55,565 bases of DNA from Arthrobacter sp. SPG23 (GTDB lineage: Bacteria; Actinomycetota; Actinomycetes; Actinomycetales; Micrococcaceae), in NCBI RefSeq assembly GCF_000876655.1, contig NZ_JYCN01000007.1, positions 1-55,565 of the forward strand. The letters are read 5' to 3'. The notes under the pieces were generated by a model. That model ran no database searches. It had not been told where the DNA came from and saw only the letters and a list, made by a program, of their open reading frames with translations. Position 1 is the first letter of the stretch. The number at the start of each line of letters is the position of its first letter. The translations under genes and the position numbers were made by a program. This document shows positions 25,150 through 32,731 of this stretch, piece by piece.

Positions 25150-25743
25150 TCACAGCGGGTCGGTCATGGCATCCGGGAACGAGGAGCGGAGTGCTGCAAG
25201 CAGCCTGTCGAAGACCTCGTCCTCGTGGCCGGTGCCTTCAACGCTCAGGAGGATCCCGCGCGCTGAGTAGGCCGCGGCCACCGGCTCCGTCTCGCGGTAG
25301 TAGAGCTTGAGGCGGTGCCGGATGACCTCCTCGGTATCGTCGGTGCGTCCGATCACGGTGGCGCGGTGAAGCAGGCGGCGGGAAAGTTCGGCGTCGTCGA
25401 CCGTTAGTTGGAGTGCGACGTCCAGGGCATGTCCGTCGGCGGCAAGCATGATGTCGAGTTCAGCCAGCTGCGAGGTGTTGCGCGGATAGCCGTCCAGGAG
25501 GAAGCCGTCCCGGACATCGGCCTGGGCAAGGCGGTCACGGACCATGCGGTTCGTAAGGTCGTCGGGGACGAGGTTGCCCGCGTCCAGGTGAGCCTTGACG
25601 TCGCGACCCAGCGGCGTCAGGTCTTTCACGTGATCGCGGAAGACCTCGCCGGTGGACACTCCGTTGATGCCGAGGCGCTGCGACAACCGTTCGGCCTGAG
25701 TTCCTTTGCCGCACCCCGGAGGGCCCATAATCAGCATTCGCAT
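25150..25743 (-). CDS. Adenylate kinase-like nucleoside monophosphate kinase
   Basis: 197 aa. P-loop GPPGCGKGTQ near residue 7, NMP-binding STGEVFRDHV, LDGYPRN and the short LID HRATVIGRTDDTEE are classical adenylate kinase features. The LID lacks the zinc-binding Cys set. ATG 25743 begins directly at the P-loop strand. Actinobacteria carry the housekeeping adk beside secY in the ribosomal cluster; no such genes are near here, so this is probably an additional paralogue whose nucleotide preference is unknown. Confidence 0.87.
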   Translation of the reverse strand: MRMLIMGPPGCGKGTQAERLSQRLGINGVSTGEVFRDHVKDLTPLGRDVKAHLDAGNLVPDDLTNRMVRDRLAQADVRDGFLLDGYPRNTSQLAELDIMLAADGHALDVALQLTVDDAELSRRLLHRATVIGRTDDTEEVIRHRLKLYYRETEPVAAAYSARGILLSVEGTGHEDEVFDRLLAALRSSFPDAMTDPL

Positions 25744-25846
25744 CGTTGAGACCGCTCCCCGGGTGCCGTTGAAAGGTGTCCCCCTATCGTGTCCGCATGG
25801 AGGCGGCAGCACAAGGGAAGGCCCCGCCGCGCTCGCAGTTCATCAG

Positions 25847-26290
25847 TCAGTCTTTCTGACCCGGCTCCAAGAGACTAACGTCGACGTTGCCGGTTCCGGG
25901 TTTCGGTGAGCCGCGGCGCTTACGGAGTTGGGTGGCCCGGTACTCGTCCCGGGACAGCCTGTACGCGTAGTAAGCGAAGGCTCCCGACAGGGCAGTTAGG
26001 AACAGTGCGCCCCAGAACGGGGCCTCTCCACGTCCGAGTGGACCCAGGAAAAGCGCCACAGAGAAGACGGTCATCAGTCCGGCGAAGACGGCAACAACCC
26101 CCATGCCCCACCAGGTGCTGACCTGGGCATGGCCACGGCCGGGCGTGAAGCCGATCTCGTCGCTGGGATAGCTGTGCAGCTCGCCGGTGCTGGTCTTGCG
26201 GAGCACCCGCTTCTCACCGGCAGCGACAGCCTTCTTGTGTTCGGCGTATACGGCATCCTGGCGCCGCTCCCGCTCACGGTTGTGGACCAC
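25847..26290 (-). CDS. Small two-helix membrane protein, paralogue B
   Basis: 147 aa with two central transmembrane segments (about 60-80 and 90-110), a hydrophilic N-terminus rich in Lys/Arg/Glu and a basic tail (RDEYRATQLRKRRGSPKPG). That tail matches the REEWQARKLRKAKGLPKP block of the adjacent upstream gene, so the two are paralogues. GTG 26290 has GGAAAGGA 6 nt upstream and lies inside the preceding gene (17-bp overlap), so they are co-translated. Function unknown. Confidence 0.7.
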   Translation of the reverse strand: MVHNRERERRQDAVYAEHKKAVAAGEKRVLRKTSTGELHSYPSDEIGFTPGRGHAQVSTWWGMGVVAVFAGLMTVFSVALFLGPLGRGEAPFWGALFLTALSGAFAYYAYRLSRDEYRATQLRKRRGSPKPGTGNVDVSLLEPGQKD

Positions 26291-26849
26291 GGTCGGTCCT
26301 TTCCGGTGCAATAAATCCCGGCTCTCCAGGGAAGGGGCTCGTGCTGTTCGGGAAGTTCTCCCGGGTGATCTCCAGGGTTCCGGGGTGCTCCTCGAACCAT
26401 CTTCGTGCCTGATCGTCGGTCACCGCGTACAAGGGCTTTGGCAGCCCCTTGGCTTTCCGGAGCTTGCGGGCCTGCCACTCTTCGCGGAGTGCCTTGATGC
26501 TAAGGACCCAGCCGCCGGTGAACAGGGCCGTGCATAGGAGGGAACCAACGATGGTTATCAGGCCCATGCCAATGTCTCCCGGGTCCGGGAAGGATATGAG
26601 TAGGGCTATGAGCCCGAAAACTACACCCAGCGGGGCGAGGATGGCCGGGATCGTCATCAGCACGGTGACGACGCTAAGCCCTGTGAAGGTCCTGGCGCGG
26701 TAGTTGCCGCCTGAGGGGTTGTTGCCTCCAAGGCCCCACTCTTCCGGGGTGTAGGCGTGGATGATCGACTTGTTGTTCCACCCCTCAATTCCGTGCCCGT
26801 ACCAGTATTTGGGTACGTCTGGAAGCTGTTTGGGTTGAGTGCCGGCCAA
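26274..26849 (-). CDS. Two-to-three-helix membrane protein, paralogue A
   Basis: 191 aa. An N-terminal soluble part (YWYGHGIEGWNNKSIIHAYTPEEWGLGGNN) precedes hydrophobic segments near 55-85 and 95-115, then a basic linker REEWQARKLRKAKGLPKP and a soluble tail containing DDQARRWFEEHPGTLEI. The family is not recognised. It overlaps the smaller paralogue downstream and is divergent from the DJ-1/PfpI gene. Confidence 0.72.
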   Translation of the reverse strand: MAGTQPKQLPDVPKYWYGHGIEGWNNKSIIHAYTPEEWGLGGNNPSGGNYRARTFTGLSVVTVLMTIPAILAPLGVVFGLIALLISFPDPGDIGMGLITIVGSLLCTALFTGGWVLSIKALREEWQARKLRKAKGLPKPLYAVTDDQARRWFEEHPGTLEITRENFPNSTSPFPGEPGFIAPERTDRGPQP

Positions 26850-27007
26850 AGGTCTGTTTTGTCCCTTCTAACGTGGAGATCGCTGTTTGGGCGCGTAGCC
26901 CTCACACTAGCGAAGAATGAGGCCGCCGACGGCCACCGCCCCGGACGGGGAGGGAGGCCCGGAATTGGGCTGGGCGTAGGGTGGAAGGTGGACGAAAGGA
27001 ACACTTC

Positions 27008-27784
27008 ATGAAGAAAATCCTCATGGTACTGACCAGCGTTTCCGAGATCGGCGATACGGGAGAGAAGACCGGCTACAACGTGGCCGAGGCTGCACATCCT
27101 TGGAAGGTCTTCAAGGATTCCGGGCATTTCGTCGACTTTGCGTCCATCAAAGGCGGCCAGCCCCCGCGCGACGAGGTGGACTCGAACGACCCCGTCCAGG
27201 TCGCCTTCACGGAGGACGAGACCACCCGCGCGGGTCTCTACAACACAGCCCGCGTCGACGTCGTTGATCCCGCCCAGTACGACGCCGTCTATCTGGTGGG
27301 CGGCCACGGCACCATGTGGGACTTCCCGGACAGCGAAGGCTTGCAGAACCTCGTGGCCAGCGTCTACAACGCCGGCGGCTTGGTGGGCGCGGTCTGCCAC
27401 GGACCGGCCGGCCTGCTGAACGTGGAATTGGAGAACGGGTTCCGCCTCGTCGAGGGCCGGAAGGTGGCGGCCTTCACCAACGACGAGGAGGTTGCCGCAG
27501 GGAAGGACAAGGTCATCCCGTTCTTCCTGGCAGACCGCCTTGGGGAACAGGGCGCCACCCACGTCTCCGCGGGTGTCTTTGAGGAGAAGGTCGTGGTTGA
27601 CGAGCGGCTGGTCACCGGCCAGAACCCCGCCTCAGCCGCCGGCGTGGCCAAGGAAATGGAGAAGCTCTTCGCAGAGGTCATCCACCAGGAAAAAGCCGAG
27701 GAACAGCACGAAACGGAAACTCTGCGCGCCGAGAAGGACGCCGAGAAGAACGCCAAGAAGGCTGCTGCAGAAGCAGAGCACTAA
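27008..27784 (+). CDS. DJ-1/PfpI superfamily protein, Hsp31-like
   Basis: 258 aa. The nucleophile elbow GAVCHGPAGLL carries the conserved Cys, preceded by YLVGGHGTMWD; this matches class I glutamine amidotransferase-like Hsp31/YajL-type proteins reported as glyoxalase III or chaperones. ATG 27008 follows AAAGGA. The last 35 residues are a Lys/Glu/Ala-rich helix (QEKAEEQHETETLRAEKDAEKNAKKAAAEAEH), an uncommon tail for the family, possibly a coiled coil. Stress protection is inferred. Confidence 0.9.
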   Translation: MKKILMVLTSVSEIGDTGEKTGYNVAEAAHPWKVFKDSGHFVDFASIKGGQPPRDEVDSNDPVQVAFTEDETTRAGLYNTARVDVVDPAQYDAVYLVGGHGTMWDFPDSEGLQNLVASVYNAGGLVGAVCHGPAGLLNVELENGFRLVEGRKVAAFTNDEEVAAGKDKVIPFFLADRLGEQGATHVSAGVFEEKVVVDERLVTGQNPASAAGVAKEMEKLFAEVIHQEKAEEQHETETLRAEKDAEKNAKKAAAEAEH

Positions 27785-27801
27785 CGCCTGCAGCCCCTGA
27801 C

Positions 27802-28455
27802 GTGAGAGAGCAAGTGCCTACGAGCTTCCCCGCCGCCCAGCCCGCGCATCCCCTCGATTACTGGCTCTCCCCTGAACTGGCCCGGATCAGCCCGCCAACT
27901 GCACCTTCCCGGTTGCGGCAACTAGCCGACGCCCAAGGCGCCCTGGCGGCAGCCTGGAGCAGCGCGATCGGCTCCGGACCCCTCCTGATCCTGGGTGGCG
28001 GGTTCATCACCGTCATGTCAGGGAACCCTGTTTGGGTCCTGGTCCTCGGTTTGACGGGTGCTGCGCTGATGGTGCTTGGCCGGTATTCCTGGAAGCGGGT
28101 ACGCACGTCACTGCCCAATACAGACAGTCTCCTCATCACGCGGGGCCCTGGCACGGCCCGCGGCGGCGTCGTGATGGTGTCCTTGCTGGCCGCCCTCGTG
28201 GGCGGGATCCTGGCCACGGGATTGCCTGCCAGCGCCGCCAGGGGCACGGCTACGCTCGTCGCCCTGGTCGGCGCTTACGTGCTCATTGTGGCTCTTCTGG
28301 CGGTCTGCATTCTGGTCCCTTCGGTGGTGATGGGCCGGGCCCGGCAGTCCTTCCGACGACGGGTCCAGGCGGACCCGACCCTCCGTGCGGCTGTGGAAGA
28401 GGATCTGGCCACCTGGCGCGACCCCTACGGCAACGCGGGCTACGGCCCCCTCTAG
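27802..28455 (+). CDS. Hypothetical four-helix membrane protein
   Basis: 217 aa. Four hydrophobic segments (near 55-75, 77-95, 125-148 and 155-178) flanked by soluble ends; the tail RQSFRRRVQADPTLRAAVEEDL is helical. No family is recognised. Start GTG 27802; GTG 27814, preceded by GAGAG, is an equally possible start. It follows the DJ-1 gene by 17 bp and may share its transcript. Confidence 0.65.
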   Translation: MREQVPTSFPAAQPAHPLDYWLSPELARISPPTAPSRLRQLADAQGALAAAWSSAIGSGPLLILGGGFITVMSGNPVWVLVLGLTGAALMVLGRYSWKRVRTSLPNTDSLLITRGPGTARGGVVMVSLLAALVGGILATGLPASAARGTATLVALVGAYVLIVALLAVCILVPSVVMGRARQSFRRRVQADPTLRAAVEEDLATWRDPYGNAGYGPL

Positions 28456-28485
28456 GCGTCGAGGCTGGGCTGGCGGGCAAGCTGC

Positions 28486-28579
28486 GGCCAGCGGTGAGTG
28501 ACCGTCCTGCTGCGCAGGAGGACGGCAGTGCGGTTAGCTGACGCGGCGGTAGCGGATGTGGGTGGCCAGCGGTGAGTGA
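28486..28579. repeat. 16-bp direct repeat flanking the DHFR-like gene end
   Basis: GGCCAGCGGTGAGTGA occurs at 28486-28501 and again at 28564-28579, 78 bp apart. The second copy is in the 3' coding part of the DHFR-like gene, the first beyond its stop, suggesting a local duplication. Confidence 0.8.
28502..28525. terminator. Weak hairpin between convergent genes
   Basis: CCGTCCT (28502-28508) pairs with AGGACGG (28519-28525), 10-nt loop, midway between the convergent membrane-protein and DHFR-like genes. No T tract in either direction. Confidence 0.35.
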
Positions 28580-29139
28580 AGCACCTCTGCGGGTTCGAAG
28601 CCGAAGGATTCAACGCCGTCGAAGATGCGCTCGCCCGAACCGAGCAGGACCGGTGCGATGTCGAGGGTGAGCTCGTCGATCACGCCGGCCATCAGTGCCT
28701 GTCGGACGGTCGAGGCCCCGCCGGCGATGTCCACGCCTTTGTCCCCGGCGGCCTGACACGCTGCGGAGTAGGCCGCGTCGAAGCCCTCGGTGACGAAGTG
28801 GAAGGTCGTCCCGCCGTCCAGCTGGATCGGGTCATGTGCGTGATGGGTCAGCACGAACACCGGCGCGTGGTACGGCGGTTCGGCTCCCCACCACCCGGTC
28901 CATTCCTCATCCCAGTCCCCGCGGATCGGGCCGAACATGTTCCGACCCATCACGTACGCGCCCCGCGGGCGCATGAGCCACTCGTTCGCGACCTTGTCGG
29001 CATCGTTGGCTCGGGGGTCGCCGATGTGCCAGCCGTGCAGCTCCAGCCCCCGCTTGCCCAGCGGGTCCTCGCGGCTCTGGTCCGGCCCGGCGACGAAGCC
29101 GTCCAACGAGATCGACATGTGGCAGGTGGTGTCCGGCAC
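28534..29139 (-). CDS. Dihydrofolate reductase family protein (RibD C-terminal-like)
   Basis: 201 aa. CHMSISLDGFVAGPDQS is the characteristic opening of the YyaP/RibD_C reductase family; MGRNMFGP and GVDIAGGASTVRQALMAGVIDELTLDIAPVLLGSGERIF are further signatures. These proteins bind NADPH and are related to DHFR and the RibD reductase, with mostly unknown substrates. GTG 29139 is chosen because AGGAGG lies 6 nt upstream; an extended frame to 29304 has no support. The promoter region carries a palindrome (29160-29178). Confidence 0.9.
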   Translation of the reverse strand: MPDTTCHMSISLDGFVAGPDQSREDPLGKRGLELHGWHIGDPRANDADKVANEWLMRPRGAYVMGRNMFGPIRGDWDEEWTGWWGAEPPYHAPVFVLTHHAHDPIQLDGGTTFHFVTEGFDAAYSAACQAAGDKGVDIAGGASTVRQALMAGVIDELTLDIAPVLLGSGERIFDGVESFGFEPAEVLHSPLATHIRYRRVS

Positions 29140-29159
29140 TGCGAACCTCCTGAGTGATG

Positions 29160-29199
29160 ACGACCTGCATGAGGTCGTGTTGGGATTCTGGGGATCATA
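29160..29199 (-). promoter_or_regulatory. Promoter and operator of the DHFR-like gene
   Basis: On the minus strand TATGAT (29194-29199) is a good -10. Just downstream lies ACGACCT-gcatg-AGGTCGT (29160-29178), a 7-bp inverted repeat in the short leader, suited to a repressor or mRNA hairpin. The -35 is poor. Confidence 0.5.
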
Positions 29200-29399
29200 G
29201 CACGGGCCGGCATAATGGCCGACCGCCTCAGCCGGGGGCAGCCGGGGGCGGGCTCCGTATCCGGGCGCCACGGCTTGACCCGCAAAAGCAATGCTGACCG
29301 ACAACGAGACGATTCCGCGGATTTGGAAGCAGGCAGCTATCGGGCCCTACGTCCTCGCTCCAAGCACCACGGGACCACCTTTGGTCTCCAGACAAAGCA

Positions 29400-29440
29400 A
29401 AGGGCCCCGGTTCCCTTTTTTCAAGGGAACCGGGGCCTTT
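29400..29440 (-). terminator. Strong bidirectional-looking terminator after tRNA-Ser
   Basis: A 15-bp perfect stem (29403-29417 with 29423-29437), extended by G-U and A-T pairs, has a 5-nt loop and T-rich flanks on both strands (TTTGCTTTG on the minus strand, TTTCTT on the plus strand). It directly follows the tRNA-Ser gene. Confidence 0.85.
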
Positions 29441-29448
29441 CTTATCCG

Positions 29449-29535
29449 CGGTGACGGTGGGATTTGAACCCACGTTGGCTTTGACACCAAACAACATTTC
29501 GAGTGTTGCACCTTCGGCCGCTCGGACACGTCACC
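29449..29535 (-). tRNA. tRNA-Ser (CGA)
   Basis: 87-nt class II tRNA. Acceptor arms GGTGACG/CGTCACC, D-arm TCCGAGCGGCC, anticodon loop ACTCGAAA with anticodon CGA, a long variable arm, and TpsiC arm GGGTTCAAATCCC. The discriminator is G, as expected for Ser. CCA is not encoded. It reads UCG codons. Confidence 0.95.
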
Positions 29536-29640
29536 AACCTGAATAGGTTACCGGAGCATGGCTCGCTTCCCCAAAACGGGGGCGCGCCAAGCAGCAAAGT
29601 CTTCCCCGCGCCAGTCACGGGGACTAGATTCATAAGCAAG

Positions 29641-30669
29641 ATGATCAATTCCCAGCAGCACTCCCAACACCCTTCCCGGGCCCGGGCCTATTGGACCGTC
29701 GGCCACGAAAAAGGCGAGCTCCGCACCGAGGACCTTCCCGCGCCGGGCCCAGGTGAGGCGCTGGTCCGCGCCCTGTACTCCGGAATCAGCAAAGGCACCG
29801 AAACCGTGGTCCACTGCGGCAAGGTGCCGCCACGGGTTGCCGAACAAATGCGGGCTCCCCTGCAGGAGGGATCCTTCCCCTCGCCGGTGAAGTTCGGCTA
29901 CCTCTCCGTGGGAATAGTGGAGGACGGCCCGGAGGGCTGGGTGGGCCGCACGGTGTTCTGCCTGCACCCGCACCAGGACCGCTACATTGTTCCGGTCGAG
30001 TCCCTGACCGTGGTCCCGGAGAACGTCCCGGCCCGCCGGGCAGTTCTCACGGGAACCGTCGAAACGGCCGTCAATGCGCTGTGGGAAGCCGGACCCCGGC
30101 TCGGCGACCGCGTCGCCGTCGTCGGCGCCGGCCTGGTGGGCGGCATGGTGGCCACCCTCCTGCGGACGTTCCCGCTGCAACGGCTGCAGCTGGTGGATGT
30201 CGATCCGGCAAAGCGGGCTTTCGCCGATGCCCTTGGCGTCGAATTCAGCCACCCGGACGGCGCCCTGGCCGACTGCGACATCGTGTTCCACTGTTCGGCC
30301 TCCCAGGAGGGCCTCGAACGCGCTCTCCAGCTGGTGGGCGACGAAGGGGACGTCATCGAGATGTCCTGGTACGCCGACCGCAAGGTCACCATCCCGCTGG
30401 GGGAGGACTTCCACGCCCGCCGGCTGTCCATCCGCGCAAGCCAGGTGGGAGTCGTGGCACGCGCCCGCCGCCACCGCCGGACCACCGCCGACCGCCTGGC
30501 GCTCGCCGTGTCCCTGCTCAGCGATCCCGTCTATGACACCTTCCTCACGGGGGCGTCGCCGTTTGCGGAACTTCCCGCCGTCGTTCACGCGCTGGCCGAG
30601 GGCCGCCTGGACGCCCTCTGCCACGTGATCGAATACCCTTCCGAACGCACCGCCGAAGACAAGAGGTAG
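29641..30669 (+). CDS. Zinc-type alcohol dehydrogenase-like oxidoreductase (BchC-like)
   Basis: 342 aa medium-chain dehydrogenase fold. The N-terminal GroES-like domain has SGISKGTE where catalytic-zinc alcohol dehydrogenases have GICGTD, so the usual Cys zinc ligand is missing, as in BchC-like members. NAD(P)-binding GAGLVGG is near residue 162. A TAGATT box lies 10 nt before ATG 29641 and there is no clear ribosome site. It is first in a tight operon with a PTPS-like gene (3-bp gap) and a glycosyltransferase (8-bp gap), implying one pathway. The reaction is unknown; oxidation or reduction of a sugar- or pterin-linked alcohol is inferred. Confidence 0.85.
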   Translation: MINSQQHSQHPSRARAYWTVGHEKGELRTEDLPAPGPGEALVRALYSGISKGTETVVHCGKVPPRVAEQMRAPLQEGSFPSPVKFGYLSVGIVEDGPEGWVGRTVFCLHPHQDRYIVPVESLTVVPENVPARRAVLTGTVETAVNALWEAGPRLGDRVAVVGAGLVGGMVATLLRTFPLQRLQLVDVDPAKRAFADALGVEFSHPDGALADCDIVFHCSASQEGLERALQLVGDEGDVIEMSWYADRKVTIPLGEDFHARRLSIRASQVGVVARARRHRRTTADRLALAVSLLSDPVYDTFLTGASPFAELPAVVHALAEGRLDALCHVIEYPSERTAEDKR

Positions 30670-30672
30670 CCC

Positions 30673-31071
30673 TTGTTCAGCCTGACCGTCCGCCGCCACT
30701 TCATGATTGCCCACAGCCTTCCCCGGGAAGCCTTCGGGCCCGCCCAGGGCCTGCACGGGGCCACCTTTGTGGCGGAGGTGACCTTCCGGCGTCGTGCGCT
30801 GAACGACGACGCCATCGTCCTGGACATCGGCGCCGCCGGCGGGCTCATTGAAGAAGTGCTGGCCGGCCTGAACTACAAAAACCTGGACGAGCACCCCGAC
30901 TTTGCCGGCAAGCTGAGCACCACCGAAGCGCTCGCACAGTACATCGCCGAGGCCGTGGCAGCCAAAGTCCGTGGCAGCGAAGACGGGCGGGAGCTGGCCG
31001 GACTGGCCGTCACCCTCCGGGAGAACCCGGACGCCTGGGCGTCGTTCGCACTCGACTTCGACGCCGAGTAG
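30673..31071 (+). CDS. Divergent 6-pyruvoyl-tetrahydropterin synthase-like protein
   Basis: 132 aa, full length for the PTPS/QueD family. The first zinc His (FMIAH) and the His of LHG are kept, but canonical HGH reads HGA and the catalytic Cys before it is absent (FGPAQGLHGATF). The pterin-anchoring Glu region (LRENPDAW) and STTEAL motif are retained. So a pterin-like ligand may still bind, while PTPS or QueD chemistry is doubtful. Start is TTG 30673, 3 bp after the previous stop, with AAGAGG upstream. Central gene of the operon. Confidence 0.82.
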   Translation: MFSLTVRRHFMIAHSLPREAFGPAQGLHGATFVAEVTFRRRALNDDAIVLDIGAAGGLIEEVLAGLNYKNLDEHPDFAGKLSTTEALAQYIAEAVAAKVRGSEDGRELAGLAVTLRENPDAWASFALDFDAE

Positions 31072-31079
31072 CGCCTTCC

Positions 31080-32204
31080 ATGATTAAGCCGGGCAGCCCG
31101 GCGGTCCGGCTGGTCGTTCCGGGCAATGTGCGGCACAACTCGGGAGGCAACGCCTACAACGCCGCACTGGCCAAGGGACTCAGGGCCCTGGGGGCGGAGG
31201 TGGACATCTGCCGCGTTGAGGGGAACTGGCCGGTGGGCAGCGAGGATGAACGACGGCGGCTGGCCCGGCGGCTGCTCGACGGCGTCGGCTCCATGGGCGC
31301 AACGTCCCGGACACCGGTGACCATCGTGGACGGACTGGTTGCGCTGGGCGCGCCGCAGGCCTTGGAAGAGGCAGCCGCCGTCGGGAGGCCGGCCTGGATC
31401 CTGGTGCACATGCCGCTGCCGGGGCACCCGGACCTGGAGGGCCGCGCACTGGCTGCCGCGGCGGGCGTCATCTGCGCCAGTTCGACGGCGGCCGACGAGC
31501 TCCGCGGCAGGCACAGTTCAGGCAGCCACAGCACAGGCAGCCACAGCACAGCCCCGATCCATGTGGCGTTGCCGGGGACCTCGGCCGCCGCGCTGGCAGC
31601 CGGATCGAATCCGCCGCATTTCGTTGCTGTGGCAGCCCTCCTGCCGAACAAAAACCAGCTCATGCTGCTGGAGGCGCTCGCTGCGACCAGGGAGCTGCCC
31701 TGGACCGCGTCCCTGGTGGGCTCCGATTCCTCAGACCCCGCCTACGCGCAGGCCGTCCGCGGCGCGATCCTGTCGCTGGGGTTGACGGACCGGGTCTCAG
31801 TCCAAGGTGAGCTCACCGGGCAGGCCCTCGACGCGGAGTGGAGCCGGGCGGATCTCAGCGTGCTCGTTTCACAGGCTGAAGCGTACGGGATGGTGGTTAC
31901 CGAGTCGCTCGCCCGCGGCATCCCGGTGGTGGTGCGGGACGGCACCGGCGCCGTAGAGGCGCTCGCCGCCGGGTCACCGGGTGGCTCAGAAGCTCCCGAC
32001 GGCGGCGGGGCAGCCGCCCTGCCGGGCACCGCCGTCGTGCTCGGCGCGGACCCAGCCCCGCTGGAAGCCGTGCTGCGCCGCTGGCTCAGCGAACCGGATT
32101 TGCGACGCCGCTGGCGCGAAGCGGCGCTGGCCGCGCGGAACCGGCTGCCCGGCTGGGATGTCACGGCCGGGACCGTGCTGCGCTTCATTGCAGGGGCTGG
32201 CTGA
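31080..32204 (+). CDS. Glycosyltransferase family 4-like protein
   Basis: 374 aa GT-B fold. GNVRHNSGGNAYNAALAKGL at the N-terminus is the acceptor-side loop, VAALLPNKNQLMLLEAL begins the nucleotide-sugar domain, and EAYGMVVTESLARG is the EX7E motif of retaining GT4 enzymes. Residues about 143-157 are a 15-bp tandem duplication (GRHSS, GSHST, GSHST). Last gene of the dehydrogenase/PTPS-like operon, 8 bp after the second gene; it overlaps convergent tadA by 20 bp. Donor and acceptor are unknown; glycosylation of a pterin-like product, as known for cyanobacterial pteridine glycosyltransferases, is a hypothesis. Confidence 0.85.
   Translation: MIKPGSPAVRLVVPGNVRHNSGGNAYNAALAKGLRALGAEVDICRVEGNWPVGSEDERRRLARRLLDGVGSMGATSRTPVTIVDGLVALGAPQALEEAAAVGRPAWILVHMPLPGHPDLEGRALAAAAGVICASSTAADELRGRHSSGSHSTGSHSTAPIHVALPGTSAAALAAGSNPPHFVAVAALLPNKNQLMLLEALAATRELPWTASLVGSDSSDPAYAQAVRGAILSLGLTDRVSVQGELTGQALDAEWSRADLSVLVSQAEAYGMVVTESLARGIPVVVRDGTGAVEALAAGSPGGSEAPDGGGAAALPGTAVVLGADPAPLEAVLRRWLSEPDLRRRWREAALAARNRLPGWDVTAGTVLRFIAGAG
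31506..31550 (+). repeat. 15-bp tandem repeat within the glycosyltransferase gene
   Basis: Three units: GGCAGGCACAGTTCA, then GGCAGCCACAGCACA twice (31521-31535, 31536-31550, identical). In frame, so length change would not disrupt the gene. Confidence 0.85.
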
Positions 32205-32688
32205 CTTGCCGGTGACCTGCGAAGAAGTCCCGGAGCAACGCGGCGCACTCCTGCTCGCGGACTCCGGCGTAGACCTCCACCCAGTGGTTGAGGCGGCGTT
32301 CGCGAAGGATGTCGAACACCGATCCGGCAGCTCCCGCCTTTTCGTCCCACGCTCCGAACACAACGCGGGGGATCCTGGCCAGGACGATGGCGCCGGCACA
32401 CATGGCGCACGGTTCCAACGTCACCACCAGGGTGCAGTCCGACAGCCGCCAGCCGTCGCCCTGCGGGAGCGCCTGCAGCCTGGCGGCCGCTTCGCGGATC
32501 GCCACCATCTCGGCATGCGCGGTGGGATCACCGTTCGCCTCCCGTTCGTTCCTCCCGGTACCCAGGACATCGCCGCCGGGCCCGATAACGACGGCGCCGA
32601 TGGGCACGTCCTCGGTGCCCAGGGCGCGCTGCGCCTCGGCGAGGGCAAGGCCCATCCATTCGGCATGGCGGGGCTCCGGGGAGGTCAT
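32185..32688 (-). CDS. tadA: tRNA-specific adenosine deaminase
   Basis: 167 aa. Converts A34 to inosine in tRNA-Arg(ACG), allowing decoding of CGU/CGC/CGA. Zinc and catalytic residues are visible in TAHAEM (His, Glu) and PCAMCAGA (two Cys). The C-terminal helix is typical of TadA. Its substrate, tRNA-Arg(ACG), is also encoded in this window (53324-53397). TATCAT lies exactly 6 nt before ATG 32688, so the message is likely leaderless. It overlaps the convergent glycosyltransferase by 20 bp. Confidence 0.93.
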   Translation of the reverse strand: MTSPEPRHAEWMGLALAEAQRALGTEDVPIGAVVIGPGGDVLGTGRNEREANGDPTAHAEMVAIREAAARLQALPQGDGWRLSDCTLVVTLEPCAMCAGAIVLARIPRVVFGAWDEKAGAAGSVFDILRERRLNHWVEVYAGVREQECAALLRDFFAGHRQVSQPLQ

Positions 32689-32694
32689 GGCTCA

Positions 32695-32700
32695 ATGATA
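32695..32700 (-). promoter_or_regulatory. -10 box TATCAT for tadA
   Basis: Minus-strand TATCAT, 6 nt, ATG 32688; no ribosome site. Good leaderless candidate. Confidence 0.55.
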
Positions 32701-32731
32701 GTTTCGAAGATTAGGAAGGCGCAGGCGACGT

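Larger units (their letters stand above)
29140..29448. other. Intergenic region between the DHFR-like gene and tRNA-Ser
   Basis: About 309 bp. It holds the DHFR-like promoter/operator at 29160-29199 and the tRNA terminator at 29400-29440; nothing further was recognised between 29200 and 29399. Confidence 0.5.
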
